A stretch of DNA of 64,000 bases from Nocardia otitidiscaviarum NBRC 14405 (GCF_000308635.1 NZ_BAGD01000053.1:1-64000); one strand, 5' to 3'; positions 31,935 to 41,009 are shown, counted from the stretch's first letter. The notes: generated by a model from the letters alone, not told the origin. Made by a program: numbers and translations.

Positions 31935-33624
31935 AGTCGATCCGTCGGATCAACACCGCCTTGAACAGGAAAACCGCCGCGTGGGAACAGATTCGGTAGA
32001 TTCCGGCGCCGTCGGCACTGAGGTCGGAGATGCCGAGACCCTTGGCCGCCGTGCGGTAGAGCTCCGAATCCGCCGGGGTGGCCGCCCCCGCCACCCGGTC
32101 GGTCTGCACCACCAGTTCGTCGGTATGGCCCAGCGGTGGGATCCGCGCCTGCTCGACGAACACCGCCAGCACGCTGGCGAGCACGCGCAGCGCGGTGGGG
32201 TTGCGGGCGGGAATGCCCAGTAGATAGGCGAGTCGGCGGGCGGCCAGCGCGGGTTCGCGGTACACGCTCTCGGCCTCCGCGAGACCCAGCAGGGCGGCGA
32301 CCACCTCGGCCTTGGACCCGGCCGGGGCGGCGGCGCGTGGACACCGCTGGCCGTCCAGATCGCCGCGCCGCACGACGGCCGCGCCGATGAGCAGGCGGGC
32401 GGCCCGGCGAATCTCGAGAATCGCATCGTCGGCGGTCGGATGCGGTACGCCGAATATCACCGCGCTGCCGTCGGATTCGCCGATCTCGGACCGCAGCACC
32501 GAGGTCAGCGCGACCGTCGCCGCCGCCATCGCGTCGGCGTCGTCCACCGGCGGCACCGGGGGACCGGTCACGAAGGCCGTGATCAGGCGGCGCACCTGGA
32601 GCAGCGGGTACAGGTCGTTGGTCGGGAAGTTCAGCAGATAGGCCAGGCGGGTGGGCGCGGCCACCAGATCGCGCAGCGCCTCTTCACCGGTGGGGTAGCC
32701 GAGCAGGGCGGCCACGGCACGGCCGTTCTCCGGTGATTCGGGAACACACCACCACGAGCTGTGCCGGACGAAGGCCGCCCCGCCGGGATGGGTGTCGGCG
32801 GGCCAGAGTTCGGACTGCCGGGCGAAGTCGTGCAGTTGTTGGTCGCGTTCCCGGATCGTGAGACTGGCGGCGGTGTGGAACTGGATCTCGAAACGCGCCG
32901 GGTCGTCCGGGGCGGTCCACACCGCGCGACGGACGCGATAGCGCGGATTCTCCCGGGAGTCCGCCGATGAGCCGGGGACCGGAGTGCATCCGCGCGCCGC
33001 CAGCAGGGCGGTGATCCGCGCGACGGCCTCGGGGTAGGCGTCGGCGTCGAGCACCACGGTGAAGCGGATGATGTCGTTGATCACGCGCAGGGCGGTGGGC
33101 AGCGCGACGCCCTCCGAACACAGCACCGCGACCTGGCGGCGCACCGACTCGGGTGATTTCACGGGGGCGAGGTCGACCCGGCGTGCGGCCCAGGACGCGG
33201 GCAGTTCGTCCAGCAGCTCGTCGAGCGTCTTCGCCGTCGCGGCGGCGACCCGGGTGAGGTGGTCCCATTGGGCGCGCAGCGAATCCGCTTCCGCCGCAGG
33301 CAGTTCCGGGGTCTCGATCACCGACTCCGCCTGTCCGGTCGCGCCGATCACGCCGAATCGGTCACCCAGTAGCAGATCGGCGTCGGCGGCACTGATCTCC
33401 ACCAGATGCGGCACCGTCGAGGGGCGTGGGTCGTCGATGTCGTAGAGGGTCGCGGTGGGAGCCCAGCCGCCCCAGGTGCGAAACGATTCGTCGTAGACGC
33501 GGTCGGGCAGTATCCGGCGTCGCACGACCGTGGTGGCCTTCCCGCCCGCTGCCCAGCCGTGCCGGTCGGGATAGCGGGCCCAGTACCGCGCCGTCTCGGC
33601 GGGGGTGGCGTGCGATCTCGTCAT
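31933..33624 (-). CDS. Large protein with a RelA/SpoT-like nucleotidyltransferase domain
   Basis: In this 563-residue protein, residues about 150-265 follow the RelA/SpoT pattern: NDIIRFTVVLD (183-193, with the Asp of the synthetase D-x-x-R motif), the strand-helix AYPEAVARITALLAARGC, and FEIQFHT (245-251, compare E-V-Q-I-R-T). A region of about 90 residues before it holds VYDESFRTWGG and LVEISAADADLLLGDRFG. The C-terminal half has two similar helical modules (TRLAYLLNFPTNDL and RRLAYLLGIPARNP). No signal peptide, HD hydrolase or TGS/ACT domain is present. It could make or transfer a nucleotide second messenger, or be an effector. This is inference, and no named family is recognised. Confidence 0.55.
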   Translation of the reverse strand: MTRSHATPAETARYWARYPDRHGWAAGGKATTVVRRRILPDRVYDESFRTWGGWAPTATLYDIDDPRPSTVPHLVEISAADADLLLGDRFGVIGATGQAESVIETPELPAAEADSLRAQWDHLTRVAAATAKTLDELLDELPASWAARRVDLAPVKSPESVRRQVAVLCSEGVALPTALRVINDIIRFTVVLDADAYPEAVARITALLAARGCTPVPGSSADSRENPRYRVRRAVWTAPDDPARFEIQFHTAASLTIRERDQQLHDFARQSELWPADTHPGGAAFVRHSSWWCVPESPENGRAVAALLGYPTGEEALRDLVAAPTRLAYLLNFPTNDLYPLLQVRRLITAFVTGPPVPPVDDADAMAAATVALTSVLRSEIGESDGSAVIFGVPHPTADDAILEIRRAARLLIGAAVVRRGDLDGQRCPRAAAPAGSKAEVVAALLGLAEAESVYREPALAARRLAYLLGIPARNPTALRVLASVLAVFVEQARIPPLGHTDELVVQTDRVAGAATPADSELYRTAAKGLGISDLSADGAGIYRICSHAAVFLFKAVLIRRID

Positions 33625-33774
33625 GGCGGCAGCTTACGAAGGATGGCGGATTTACGCCGGGTGGGCGCGCTGCGCAGGGCATTCGGCCACGCCGCCCACG
33701 GAATTCGGGGATTTGCAGCGGGCGCCGGGTGGGAAATGATCGCGGAACCGGTCCGGGTTGTGTGTCGGCGCGCT

Positions 33775-33780
33775 TACACT
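33775..33780 (+). promoter_or_regulatory. Possible -10 element of the lipoprotein operon
   Basis: TACACT (TANNNT) lies about 50 bp before the lipoprotein ATG in a 205-bp region that holds no other recognisable feature. No good -35 hexamer was found at normal spacing. Confidence 0.3.
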
Positions 33781-33828
33781 CTCGGCCTAGTGAACTGTAG
33801 TTGTTTCAGATCTATGTACGAGGTTCAT

Positions 33829-34212
33829 ATGAAGTCTTGGATCCGAGGTCGGCTCGCGGTGACGCGGGGCGCGGTGGCGGTGATCGGCGGCATCGCACTG
33901 CTGTCGGGTGCGGTGGCATGTTCCGGGGGTGATGACGAGCGGGCCCCGGCGCCGTCCAGCAGTGTGCTGCCCTCGACCGTAGCCGAACCGACCTCGGAGC
34001 CGACCTCGGAGCCGTCGCCGGTGCCGCCGCCCGCGGAGGCCCCCGCGCCGACGACCACCGTCGTGCCGCAGGCGCCGGCCGCGCAGACGCCGCAGGACCC
34101 CGCCCCGCCCGCCGCGCCGACCGTGCCCGCGGTGCAGCAGCCCGCACCAGAACCGCCGAAACCCGCTCCGACGCTGCCGGATCCGGGATTCGAGCCGCGA
34201 GCCGGATACTGA
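33829..34212 (+). CDS. Proline-rich small lipoprotein, function unknown
   Basis: The 127-residue product has a basic N-terminus, a hydrophobic stretch and a lipobox-like SGAVAC, followed by a 95-residue Pro/Ala/Thr/Glu-rich disordered chain. GAGG five bases upstream fixes ATG 33829. It is the first of three same-strand genes with 12-bp and overlapping junctions (SGNH hydrolase, acyltransferase 3), so it probably works at the cell surface with them. No family is recognised. Confidence 0.65.
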   Translation: MKSWIRGRLAVTRGAVAVIGGIALLSGAVACSGGDDERAPAPSSSVLPSTVAEPTSEPTSEPSPVPPPAEAPAPTTTVVPQAPAAQTPQDPAPPAAPTVPAVQQPAPEPPKPAPTLPDPGFEPRAGY

Positions 34213-34224
34213 GCGGGGGCACGG

Positions 34225-35130
34225 GTGGGAAAGTGGATCGGTGCCCGCTGGGTAGCGGCGGCGGTACTGGCGCTCGCCGCGTCCGGGACGGGGGCGGGGG
34301 TCGGCACCGCCGCGCCCGTCGAGGGTAAAACTCTTGTCGTACTCGGTGATTCGTTCAGCTCCAATGCCTGGATACTGGAGTCCGAGACGATCGACTGCTG
34401 GCACGGCGAGACCTCCTGGCCCACCCAGCTGAGTCAGCGCATGGGCGTGGCGGGCACCTCGGACTTCCTCGATATGTCCTGTCCCGGAGCCTCACTCGAC
34501 ACACCGCCGAACTACACCGCCGCCTGGGAGGCCAAACAGGCCGACAAGCAGGGCGCGTTCGGTCCGCGCACCGAACTGGTGACCCTGCAATTCGGACTCA
34601 ACGACCGCTGGGGCGCGCACGAGACCACCATGTGGTTCGCGCTGCAACAATGCGTGCTCAATCTCATCCAGGGCTGTGGGCCCGATGCCGCCGAACAGGG
34701 CCGCATCCCCGACTACCGGGAGGTCACCGGCGCCGCCTACGCTGCCCGGATTCGCCCGGTGGTGGAGTACGTGAAGTATTACGCACCCCATGCCCGCATT
34801 CTCCTGGTCGGCTATCCCGAACTGTTCGGCTCGGGACCGGAATCGGTGTGCTTCAACGCCTTCGGCGTCGCACGCTTCGTGCAGCCGCGCGGGCGGGCGG
34901 CGATCGAATTCGTGAACCGGCTCGACACCGCGCAACGGGAGGCGGCGCGGCTGCTCGAGATCGACTTCTACGACACCCGGGCGGCGACGGCCGGGCACGG
35001 GCTGTGCTCACCGGAGCCGTGGATCAACGACTTCCAGGATCCGCGCGACCCCGACGCCATTCCGTTCCATCCCTCCGAACAGGGTGACGCGGTGGTGGCC
35101 GACGGGATCCATGCCCAGGTCGGGCGCTGA
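34225..35130 (+). CDS. Secreted SGNH/GDSL hydrolase
   Basis: The 301-residue protein has a signal peptide (cleavage near residue 30), block I GDSFSS (Ser43) and block III QFGLND. The catalytic pair lies in a late PFHPSEQGD. Several cysteines suggest disulfides, as in secreted actinobacterial SGNH esterases. It likely removes or moves an acyl group on an extracellular glycan or lipid. The stop overlaps the ATG of the membrane acyltransferase (TGATG), so the two probably add and remove, or deliver, the same acyl group. Confidence 0.8.
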   Translation: MGKWIGARWVAAAVLALAASGTGAGVGTAAPVEGKTLVVLGDSFSSNAWILESETIDCWHGETSWPTQLSQRMGVAGTSDFLDMSCPGASLDTPPNYTAAWEAKQADKQGAFGPRTELVTLQFGLNDRWGAHETTMWFALQQCVLNLIQGCGPDAAEQGRIPDYREVTGAAYAARIRPVVEYVKYYAPHARILLVGYPELFGSGPESVCFNAFGVARFVQPRGRAAIEFVNRLDTAQREAARLLEIDFYDTRAATAGHGLCSPEPWINDFQDPRDPDAIPFHPSEQGDAVVADGIHAQVGR

Positions 35131-36353
35131 TGGTCGAGGTCGCACCCGCCGCCGCGGGTGGCGCGATCGCGTCGGTGGCGGGGCGGCGGCCGGCGTTGCC
35201 GTCGTTGACGGGGGCGCGCTGGTGGGCGGCGTTCGCGGTGTTCGCGCTGCACGCCCTGGTGTTCCTGCCGGTGTATCCGTTCCAGAAGTCGGAGTTGTTC
35301 CGGCAGTTGCACAATCTGGTGCCGATGCAGTTGGGGGCGGCGGGGGTGACGTTCTTCTTCGTGTTGTCGGGGTTCATCATCTACTGGTCGTATCGCCCGG
35401 GGATGTCGGTGTGGGGTTTCTATCGGCGGCGGGTATTGAAGATCTATCCCACGCATGTGCTGGCGGGGGTGGTGTTCGTGGTGGCGGCGAGTGTGCCGTT
35501 GTCGCGGCTGGTGGTGTGGGTGCCGAATCTGCTGCTGGTGCACACCTGGGTGCCGAAGTGGACCACGGTGGGCGGGTTGAATGTGCCCGCATGGTCGCTG
35601 GCCTCGGAAATGTTGTTCTATTTGTGCTTTCCGCTGGTGTTCCCGCTGATTCGGCGGATTCCGACCCGGCGGCTGCTGGTGGCCGCCGGGCTGTTGGTGC
35701 TGTTCATCGTCGCGCTGCACACGGCCTACTACCTGTGGGTGCCGGGGCCGAAGGGGATCGCGAACGCCTTCGCGCCGCGGCTGCTGCCCGGGGACGCCTC
35801 CCCGTTCTTCGAGTTGCATGCCGATCCGCGCTGGTTCGCGCAGCCGGACATCCCCGTCTCGCCGTCGTACTGGCTGAGCTACAACTTCCCGCTGTCGCGG
35901 CTGCCGGAGTTCTTCCTCGGGGTGCTGGCCGCCCGCATGGTGATCGAAGGACATTGGCGCAGTACGCGTCTCGGTCCGCCGCTGCTGGGTTTGGCGGTGG
36001 CCTATGCCGCCACCTGGGTGGTGCCGGTGAACTACAAGATGTCGGCGCTGCTGCTGGTGCCCATGACCGCGGTCGTGGCGACCCTCGCCACGCGGGATCT
36101 GGCGGGTATCCGCGGAGTGAATGCCCATCCGCGCATGGTGTTGCTGGGCAATGTGTCGTACGCGTTCTATCTGATCCAGTTCCCGGTGATGGTGGTGATC
36201 ACGCGACATCTCATCGGCGGCAACCAGTTCGGCGTTCTCGGCTGGGCCGGGTTCGCGGCCCTGAGCCTGGTGCTGTCACTGGTGGCGGCCGCCGCCCTGT
36301 ATCACTGGGCGGATGTGCCGATCATGAAGCGCTTCGCCGGACGGCGGGCTTGA
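35130..36353 (+). CDS. Acyltransferase-3 (OafA-like) integral membrane protein
   Basis: The 407-residue protein has about ten transmembrane helices. The family's N-terminal features are visible: SLTGARWWAAFAVFALHA (the conserved His in helix 1) and FFFVLSGFIIYWSYRP, then FYRRRVLKIYPTH. It also has WSLASEMLFYLCFP and GNVSYAFYLIQFP. Such enzymes move acetyl or other acyl groups across or onto envelope glycans. It is coupled by overlap to the SGNH hydrolase gene. Its last 32 bp overlap the 3' end of the convergent TetR gene. Confidence 0.85.
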   Translation: MVEVAPAAAGGAIASVAGRRPALPSLTGARWWAAFAVFALHALVFLPVYPFQKSELFRQLHNLVPMQLGAAGVTFFFVLSGFIIYWSYRPGMSVWGFYRRRVLKIYPTHVLAGVVFVVAASVPLSRLVVWVPNLLLVHTWVPKWTTVGGLNVPAWSLASEMLFYLCFPLVFPLIRRIPTRRLLVAAGLLVLFIVALHTAYYLWVPGPKGIANAFAPRLLPGDASPFFELHADPRWFAQPDIPVSPSYWLSYNFPLSRLPEFFLGVLAARMVIEGHWRSTRLGPPLLGLAVAYAATWVVPVNYKMSALLLVPMTAVVATLATRDLAGIRGVNAHPRMVLLGNVSYAFYLIQFPVMVVITRHLIGGNQFGVLGWAGFAALSLVLSLVAAAALYHWADVPIMKRFAGRRA

Positions 36354-36960
36354 CACCCACCATGGGCAGCAGGGTGCGGCGGGCGAAGTCCCGGGCCGCC
36401 TGCGCGTCACCGAGCGGGATGAGACCGTCCGGCGTCAGGGCCAGCGACAGCGCCAACCTCGCCATGATCTCCGCGACCAGGTCGGCGTCGAAGTCGGTGG
36501 TGTCCTGGGCGGACTGGAGTTCGCGCAACTTGCCCGCCAGATAGACGCGGCCGACCTCGAGAATCGGCCCGGCCTCGGTGGTGAGGCGGGGCAGCACCAG
36601 ATCGGGTTCGGTGCGCAGTAGCCGCCGCAGCAGCTCATTGCGCGCCAGCGCCGTGATGAAGGCGACGAAGGTCTCCACCAACTGGTCCTCGGTCGAGTCG
36701 AATGCCTGCGCCCCCTTGTCGATCTCGGCGACGAAGCGCTGAGCCTCGCGCACGCTGACGGCCTCGACCAGCTCGTTCTTGGATTCGAAGCGACGGTAGA
36801 GCGTGGCCGGGCTGATACCCGCACGACGCGCGATCTCACCCATGCTGGTCCGCTTGATCCCGAAATCCAGGAAGGCGGACAGTGCGCTCTCGAGCAGTTG
36901 CTCGCCGTCCTGGCGCGGCTTGTCGAGAATGCGCTGCAGCATGCTGGGCACGGAAGGCAT
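36322..36960 (-). CDS. TetR-family regulator
   Basis: The 212-residue protein has an N-terminal HTH (about 20-65: DFGIKRTSMGEIARRAGISP, then TLYRRFESKNELV) and a helical ligand domain. GGAG five bases upstream fixes ATG 36960; the longer open frame has no site. It lies 120 bp after a 57-residue gene on the same strand. Its target is unknown. Confidence 0.85.
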   Translation of the reverse strand: MPSVPSMLQRILDKPRQDGEQLLESALSAFLDFGIKRTSMGEIARRAGISPATLYRRFESKNELVEAVSVREAQRFVAEIDKGAQAFDSTEDQLVETFVAFITALARNELLRRLLRTEPDLVLPRLTTEAGPILEVGRVYLAGKLRELQSAQDTTDFDADLVAEIMARLALSLALTPDGLIPLGDAQAARDFARRTLLPMVGVKPAVRRSAS

Positions 36961-37080
36961 CGAATCTCCAGTCGATCGGTTGGGGTGACCGCGTCGATGC
37001 GGTAAGGCGTGCGTCATTATTTCATCGCATCGCCATCGCGTGGCGCGGACTCCTCGCTCCACCGATTCGGGTCGGGAGGG

Positions 37081-37254
37081 TCAGCGCACGTTCAGCGCGG
37101 CCATTTCCCGCTCGATCGCATTCGCCGCGAAATCGATTCCATTGGTGCGTAATTCGTGAACCCGGCGCTGTAGCGCCTCCATGCCCCCCGGCTGGGCCGC
37201 GATATCGGCCACACTGATCCGCCGTCGGTGCATACCGTCCTGCTCGTACGACAC
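37081..37254 (-). CDS. Small 57-residue protein, uncharacterised
   Basis: An open frame from GTG 37254 to TGA 37083-37081 is preceded by a full AGGAGG at 37268-37263 with an 8-base spacing, the best ribosome-binding site nearby. The product has two basic/amphipathic helical segments (RISVADIAAQPGGMEALQRR and an NGIDFAANAIEREM tail). It has no membrane segment or cysteine. Codon third positions are GC-rich, as in real genes. It precedes the TetR gene on the same strand and may be its partner or target. No family is recognised. Confidence 0.6.
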   Translation of the reverse strand: MSYEQDGMHRRRISVADIAAQPGGMEALQRRVHELRTNGIDFAANAIEREMAALNVR

Positions 37255-37366
37255 CGTTGCAACCTCCTGCTAGCCCCGTGCGCGCACCCGACAGGCGACG
37301 GCAGAGCCCGGTCCGCCGGGAGCGCTGCGCACGATGCTAGCAGCGGACTTATATGGTCGCTTGATC

Positions 37367-37388
37367 AGTGTGTGGAGTCTCACACACT
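37367..37388 (-). terminator. Short inverted repeat after the gamma-CA gene
   Basis: AGTGTGTG and CACACACT with a 6-base loop form a perfect 8-bp stem 9 bp after the gamma carbonic anhydrase stop. It could end that transcript or, being upstream of the small gene, be an operator. Confidence 0.4.
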
Positions 37389-37396
37389 CGGTCGAG

Positions 37397-37912
37397 TCAC
37401 GCCTCTTGACCGTCGCGATGCAGGTTCGTGTTGTGCAGGTACACCGCGGCATTGAGCTTGATCCGCTCCAACTCCTGCTCGCCCAGTTCCCGGCGCACCT
37501 TGCCCGGCACACCCGCCACCAGCGAATTCGGCGGGATCTGCGCACCCTCCGGAATCAGGGCATTGGCCGCGATCAGACTGCCCGACCCGATCACCGCGCC
37601 GTTGAGCACCGTCGCGCCCATGCCGACGAGCACATCGTCGCCGACCGTGCAGCCGTGCAGGATCGCATTGTGGCCCACCGAGACTCCCGCACCCACGGTG
37701 CACGGGAAACCCGGATCGGCGTGCAGGACGCAGCCGTCCTGGATATTGGTCCGCTCGCCGACGCTGATGTCGTCCATATCGCCGCGCAGCACCGCCGAAT
37801 ACCAGACGCTCACCTCCGCGCCCAGTTTCACCCGACCGGCCACGGTGGCGTTCGGCGCGATCCACGCGCTCTCGTCGATCTGCGGTTCGTGCTCGCCCAA
37901 ACGAATCTTCAT
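37397..37912 (-). CDS. Gamma-class carbonic anhydrase-like protein
   Basis: The 171-residue left-handed beta-helix protein has hexapeptide repeats (NATVAGRVKLGAEVSVW, NAILHGCTVGDDVLVGMG). The three zinc ligands of the gamma-CA family are His64 (VLHADPG), His81 and His86 (GHNAILHGC). It may hydrate CO2 or act on a CoA thioester like its PaaY/CaiE relatives. It ends 21 bp from nothing functional on the same strand and begins 21 bp before the end of the GlxA-type regulator, so the two may be co-transcribed. Confidence 0.85.
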   Translation of the reverse strand: MKIRLGEHEPQIDESAWIAPNATVAGRVKLGAEVSVWYSAVLRGDMDDISVGERTNIQDGCVLHADPGFPCTVGAGVSVGHNAILHGCTVGDDVLVGMGATVLNGAVIGSGSLIAANALIPEGAQIPPNSLVAGVPGKVRRELGEQELERIKLNAAVYLHNTNLHRDGQEA

Positions 37913-37933
37913 GAGCCTGAACCTAGAGCACGG

Positions 37934-38905
37934 TCAACCGGCCGCGCGGTCCGGTCCGCCCGCACGGAAGGCGGCGCGATGCGCGGCGGGCGAGATGCCG
38001 AGCATCCGGTGGAAGTGGTGGCGCAGATTGACCGCCGTGCCCAGCCCGGATTCGGCGGCGACACGGTCCATGGTGGCGTCGGTGGTCTCGAGCAGCAGGC
38101 GGGCGCGGTCGACCCGCTGCTGGAGCAGCCACCGCTGTGGACTGGAACCGGTGCGCTCGCGGAAGCGGCGGGTGAAGGTGCGCCGGGCCATGAGAGCGGT
38201 ACGTGCCCAAACGTCCAGGTCGATGACGTCGTCGAGATGGGTGCGCGCCCAGACCATGGCGTGCTCGAGCGGATCGTCGTCGAGCGGTTCGGGCACCGCC
38301 ACCGGAATGTACTGGGCCTGGGAGCCGCTGCGGTGCGGAGCCAGCACCAGGGCGCGGGCGAGTTCGGTGGCCCGGCGGCTGCCGAGGTCGGCGCGCACCA
38401 GGTGCAGGCAGCAGTCCAGGGCGGCCGCCACCCCCGCTGAGGTGATGACGTCGCCGTGATCGGACCAGAGGGTGTCGGCGCGCACCCGCACCGCCGGATG
38501 GGCGCGTTGCAGTTCGGCCGCGGCGGACCAGTGCGTGGTCACCTCGCGGCCGTCCGCGAGGCCGCTGGCGGCCACCGCCCACGAGCCGAGGCACAGGCCC
38601 ACCAGGCGGGCGCCGCGATCGTGGGCGCGGTGCAGGGCGGCGCGCAACGCGTCGGACAGTTCCGCGTGTGGTCGCCAACTCGGCACGATCACCGTCTGCG
38701 CGCGATCGATCGCCTCCAGGCCGTGTGTGATGGCGATGTCGAAACCCGCTGGGGTGGAGAGGGTTCCGGGTTGCTCGGCGCACACCTGCACGCGATAGGG
38801 CGGATCGGTGTCCGCGTCTACCCCGGCCCGGGCGAACACCAGGCTCGGCACCGAGAGATGGAACGGGCTGATGCCGTCGTAGGCGAGTGTGGCCACGGTG
38901 TGCAT
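37934..38905 (-). CDS. GlxA-type regulator (DJ-1/PfpI domain plus AraC HTH)
   Basis: The 323-residue protein has an N-terminal class I glutamine amidotransferase-like domain (about 1-180) with the nucleophile-elbow Cys in LVGLCLGSWAVAA, then a C-terminal AraC HTH pair (about 215-310; TALMARRTFTRRFRERTGSS and RVAAESGLGTAVNLRHHFHR). GlxA relatives control nitrogen, arginine or amide metabolism. It is divergent from an MBL-fold hydrolase gene 71 bp away, its likely target. The start is ATG 38905. Confidence 0.85.
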   Translation of the reverse strand: MHTVATLAYDGISPFHLSVPSLVFARAGVDADTDPPYRVQVCAEQPGTLSTPAGFDIAITHGLEAIDRAQTVIVPSWRPHAELSDALRAALHRAHDRGARLVGLCLGSWAVAASGLADGREVTTHWSAAAELQRAHPAVRVRADTLWSDHGDVITSAGVAAALDCCLHLVRADLGSRRATELARALVLAPHRSGSQAQYIPVAVPEPLDDDPLEHAMVWARTHLDDVIDLDVWARTALMARRTFTRRFRERTGSSPQRWLLQQRVDRARLLLETTDATMDRVAAESGLGTAVNLRHHFHRMLGISPAAHRAAFRAGGPDRAAG

Positions 38906-38976
38906 GGCCCGATCTTATCGATGCGCGGCCTCCGGGCCACTTCTCGATCTTGGTTCGCCGGACGAGACTCGTCGAT

Positions 38977-39771
38977 ATGACGAACGCCATCGACCCCGCC
39001 GCCACCGACCCCGCCGCCACCGTCGAACTGCTCCATATCGGCGGTCCCACCGTCCGTTTCCGCTACGGCGGCCACACCTGGCTGACCGACCCCACCTTCG
39101 ACGAGCCGGGCGTCTACCCGGGACCGGTGACCCTGCGCAAGCTGACCGGTCCCGCCGTGAGCGCCGACCGGATCGGGCCGGTGGACGTGGTGCTGCTTTC
39201 GCACGATCAGCATCCCGACAATCTCGACCGCACCGGTCGGGACTTCCTGTCCCGTGTCGAGACCACGCTGTCCACGCCCGATGCCGCCGAGCGCATCGAG
39301 GGCGTTCGGGGACTGGAGAATTGGGAATCGGTTCGGCTGGGCGAGGTGACCGTCACCGGCGTGCCCGCGCTGCACGGCCCGGAGGGCTGCGAGCCGGTGA
39401 CCGGTGTGGTCACCGGTTTCGTGCTGCGGGCCGAGGGGCTGCCCACCGTCTATGTCTCCGGCGACAACGCCAGCGTCGAGCGGGTGGAGCGAATCGTCGA
39501 GCGGATGGGCCGCATCGACGTGGCGATCCTCAATGTGGGCGCGGCGAATCCCGGCCGCTTCGGCGACACCGACGTCACCCTGAACGGCCGCAGCGCGGTG
39601 CGGGCCGCCGAGGCGCTCGGCGACGCCGTGATCGTGCCCGTCCACGCGGAGGGCTGGGCGCACTTCTCCGAAACCCTCGACTACCTGGCGCGCAACTTCG
39701 AGTACGCCGGCCGCGGTGAGCAGCTGCGCATTCCGGTGCCGGGCGAGTCGCTGACGGTGACCGCGCCGTAG
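38977..39771 (+). CDS. Metallo-beta-lactamase-fold hydrolase (UlaG-like)
   Basis: The 264-residue protein has a short N-terminus, then the MBL motif VVLLSHDQHPDNLD, in which the classical HxHxDH becomes H-D-x-H-x-D-N as in UlaG/YycJ-type members. VTGVPALHGPEG supplies a third-site His, VYVSGDNA supplies the Asp, and IVPVHAEGWAHF ends the metal set. The substrate is unknown. ATG 38977 leaves a 71-bp divergent promoter region with the GlxA-type regulator. Confidence 0.8.
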   Translation: MTNAIDPAATDPAATVELLHIGGPTVRFRYGGHTWLTDPTFDEPGVYPGPVTLRKLTGPAVSADRIGPVDVVLLSHDQHPDNLDRTGRDFLSRVETTLSTPDAAERIEGVRGLENWESVRLGEVTVTGVPALHGPEGCEPVTGVVTGFVLRAEGLPTVYVSGDNASVERVERIVERMGRIDVAILNVGAANPGRFGDTDVTLNGRSAVRAAEALGDAVIVPVHAEGWAHFSETLDYLARNFEYAGRGEQLRIPVPGESLTVTAP

Positions 39772-39880
39772 CCGAGCAGTCCGACCGGAATCTCGCACGA
39801 TTCCCGTCCGCTGATTACCACCCGGCGACTCGGGCGCGGCGGTGATGGCGGGGGCGGGTCGGGTGGGCCACGATGACGGT

Positions 39881-40996
39881 ATGAGGATCGGGGTACCGCG
39901 GGAGGTCAAGCAGCAGGAGTATCGGGTGGCGCTCACCCCGGCCGGGGCCGGGGAGCTGGTGCGCCACGGGCACGAGGTGGTGATCGAGGCCGGGGCGGGG
40001 GTCGGCTCGGGCTTCGGCGACGACGACTACACCGCGGTCGGAGTGCGGACGCTGCCGACGGCGGACGAGGTGTGGCGCGCGGCCGAACTCGTAGTGAAGG
40101 TGAAAGAGCCCATCGCCGAGGAGTATTCGCGCATGCGCGCCGGACAGGTGCTGTTCACCTATCTGCATCTGGCCGCCTCGCGGGAGTGCACCGAGGCGAT
40201 CCTGCGGTCCGGGATCACCGCCATCGCCTACGAGACGGTCCGTGCCGCCGACGGCTCGCTGCCGCTGCTCGCGCCCATGAGCGAGGTGGCGGGCAAGCTC
40301 GGCACCCAAGTCGGGGCGTATCACCTGATGTCGCCGCAGGGCGGCGGCGGGGTGCTGCTCGGCGGGGTGCCGGGCGTTCGCCGCGCCAATGTGGTGGTGC
40401 TCGGCGGCGGGGTGGCGGGCACCAATGCCGTCGGCGTCGCGGTGGGGATGGGGGCGCGTGTCACCGTGCTGGACACCAACCTGCGGCGGCTGCGCGAACT
40501 CGACGCCCGGTTCTCCGGCCGCATCACCACCATCGGCTCCAATACCGCCGAGGTCGAGCGGGCGGTGCTGAGCGCGGATCTGGTGATCGGCTCGGTGCTG
40601 GTGCCGGGTGCGCGCGCCCCGAAACTGGTGACCGACGCTCTGGTCGCGCGCATGCGGCCCGGCTCGGTCCTGGTCGACATCGCCATCGACCAGGGCGGCT
40701 GCTTCGAGAGTTCACATCCGACCACGCACGCGAACCCCACCTTCCGGGTGGCGGATTCGCTGTTCTACTGCGTGGCCAATATGCCCGGCGCGGTACCGCA
40801 CACCTCCACCACCGCGCTCACCAACGCCACCCTGCCGTACGCGAAGGCCATCGCCGATCTGGGCTGGCGTGCCGCCTGCGACGCCGATCCGGGTCTGGCG
40901 CAGGGGCTCACGGCCGATGCGGGCGAACTCTACGCCGTGGAGGTGGCCCAGGCGCACGGCCTGGGCTCCGTCGGCGGTGCCGCCACGCGGCCGTAG
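39881..40996 (+). CDS. ald: Alanine dehydrogenase
   Basis: The 371-residue enzyme opens MRIGVPREVKQQEYRVALTP (substrate-binding Arg). It has VVKVKEPIAEEY (catalytic Lys), LFTYLHLAAS (catalytic His), VVVLGGGVAGTNAVGVAVGM (NAD fold) and VDIAIDQGG (catalytic Asp). It interconverts L-alanine and pyruvate plus ammonia. In mycobacteria it serves alanine use as a nitrogen source and redox balance under low oxygen. The start ATG 39881 matches the family N-terminus. Confidence 0.93.
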   Translation: MRIGVPREVKQQEYRVALTPAGAGELVRHGHEVVIEAGAGVGSGFGDDDYTAVGVRTLPTADEVWRAAELVVKVKEPIAEEYSRMRAGQVLFTYLHLAASRECTEAILRSGITAIAYETVRAADGSLPLLAPMSEVAGKLGTQVGAYHLMSPQGGGGVLLGGVPGVRRANVVVLGGGVAGTNAVGVAVGMGARVTVLDTNLRRLRELDARFSGRITTIGSNTAEVERAVLSADLVIGSVLVPGARAPKLVTDALVARMRPGSVLVDIAIDQGGCFESSHPTTHANPTFRVADSLFYCVANMPGAVPHTSTTALTNATLPYAKAIADLGWRAACDADPGLAQGLTADAGELYAVEVAQAHGLGSVGGAATRP

Positions 40997-41009
40997 CGGC
41001 GGCGGTGTA

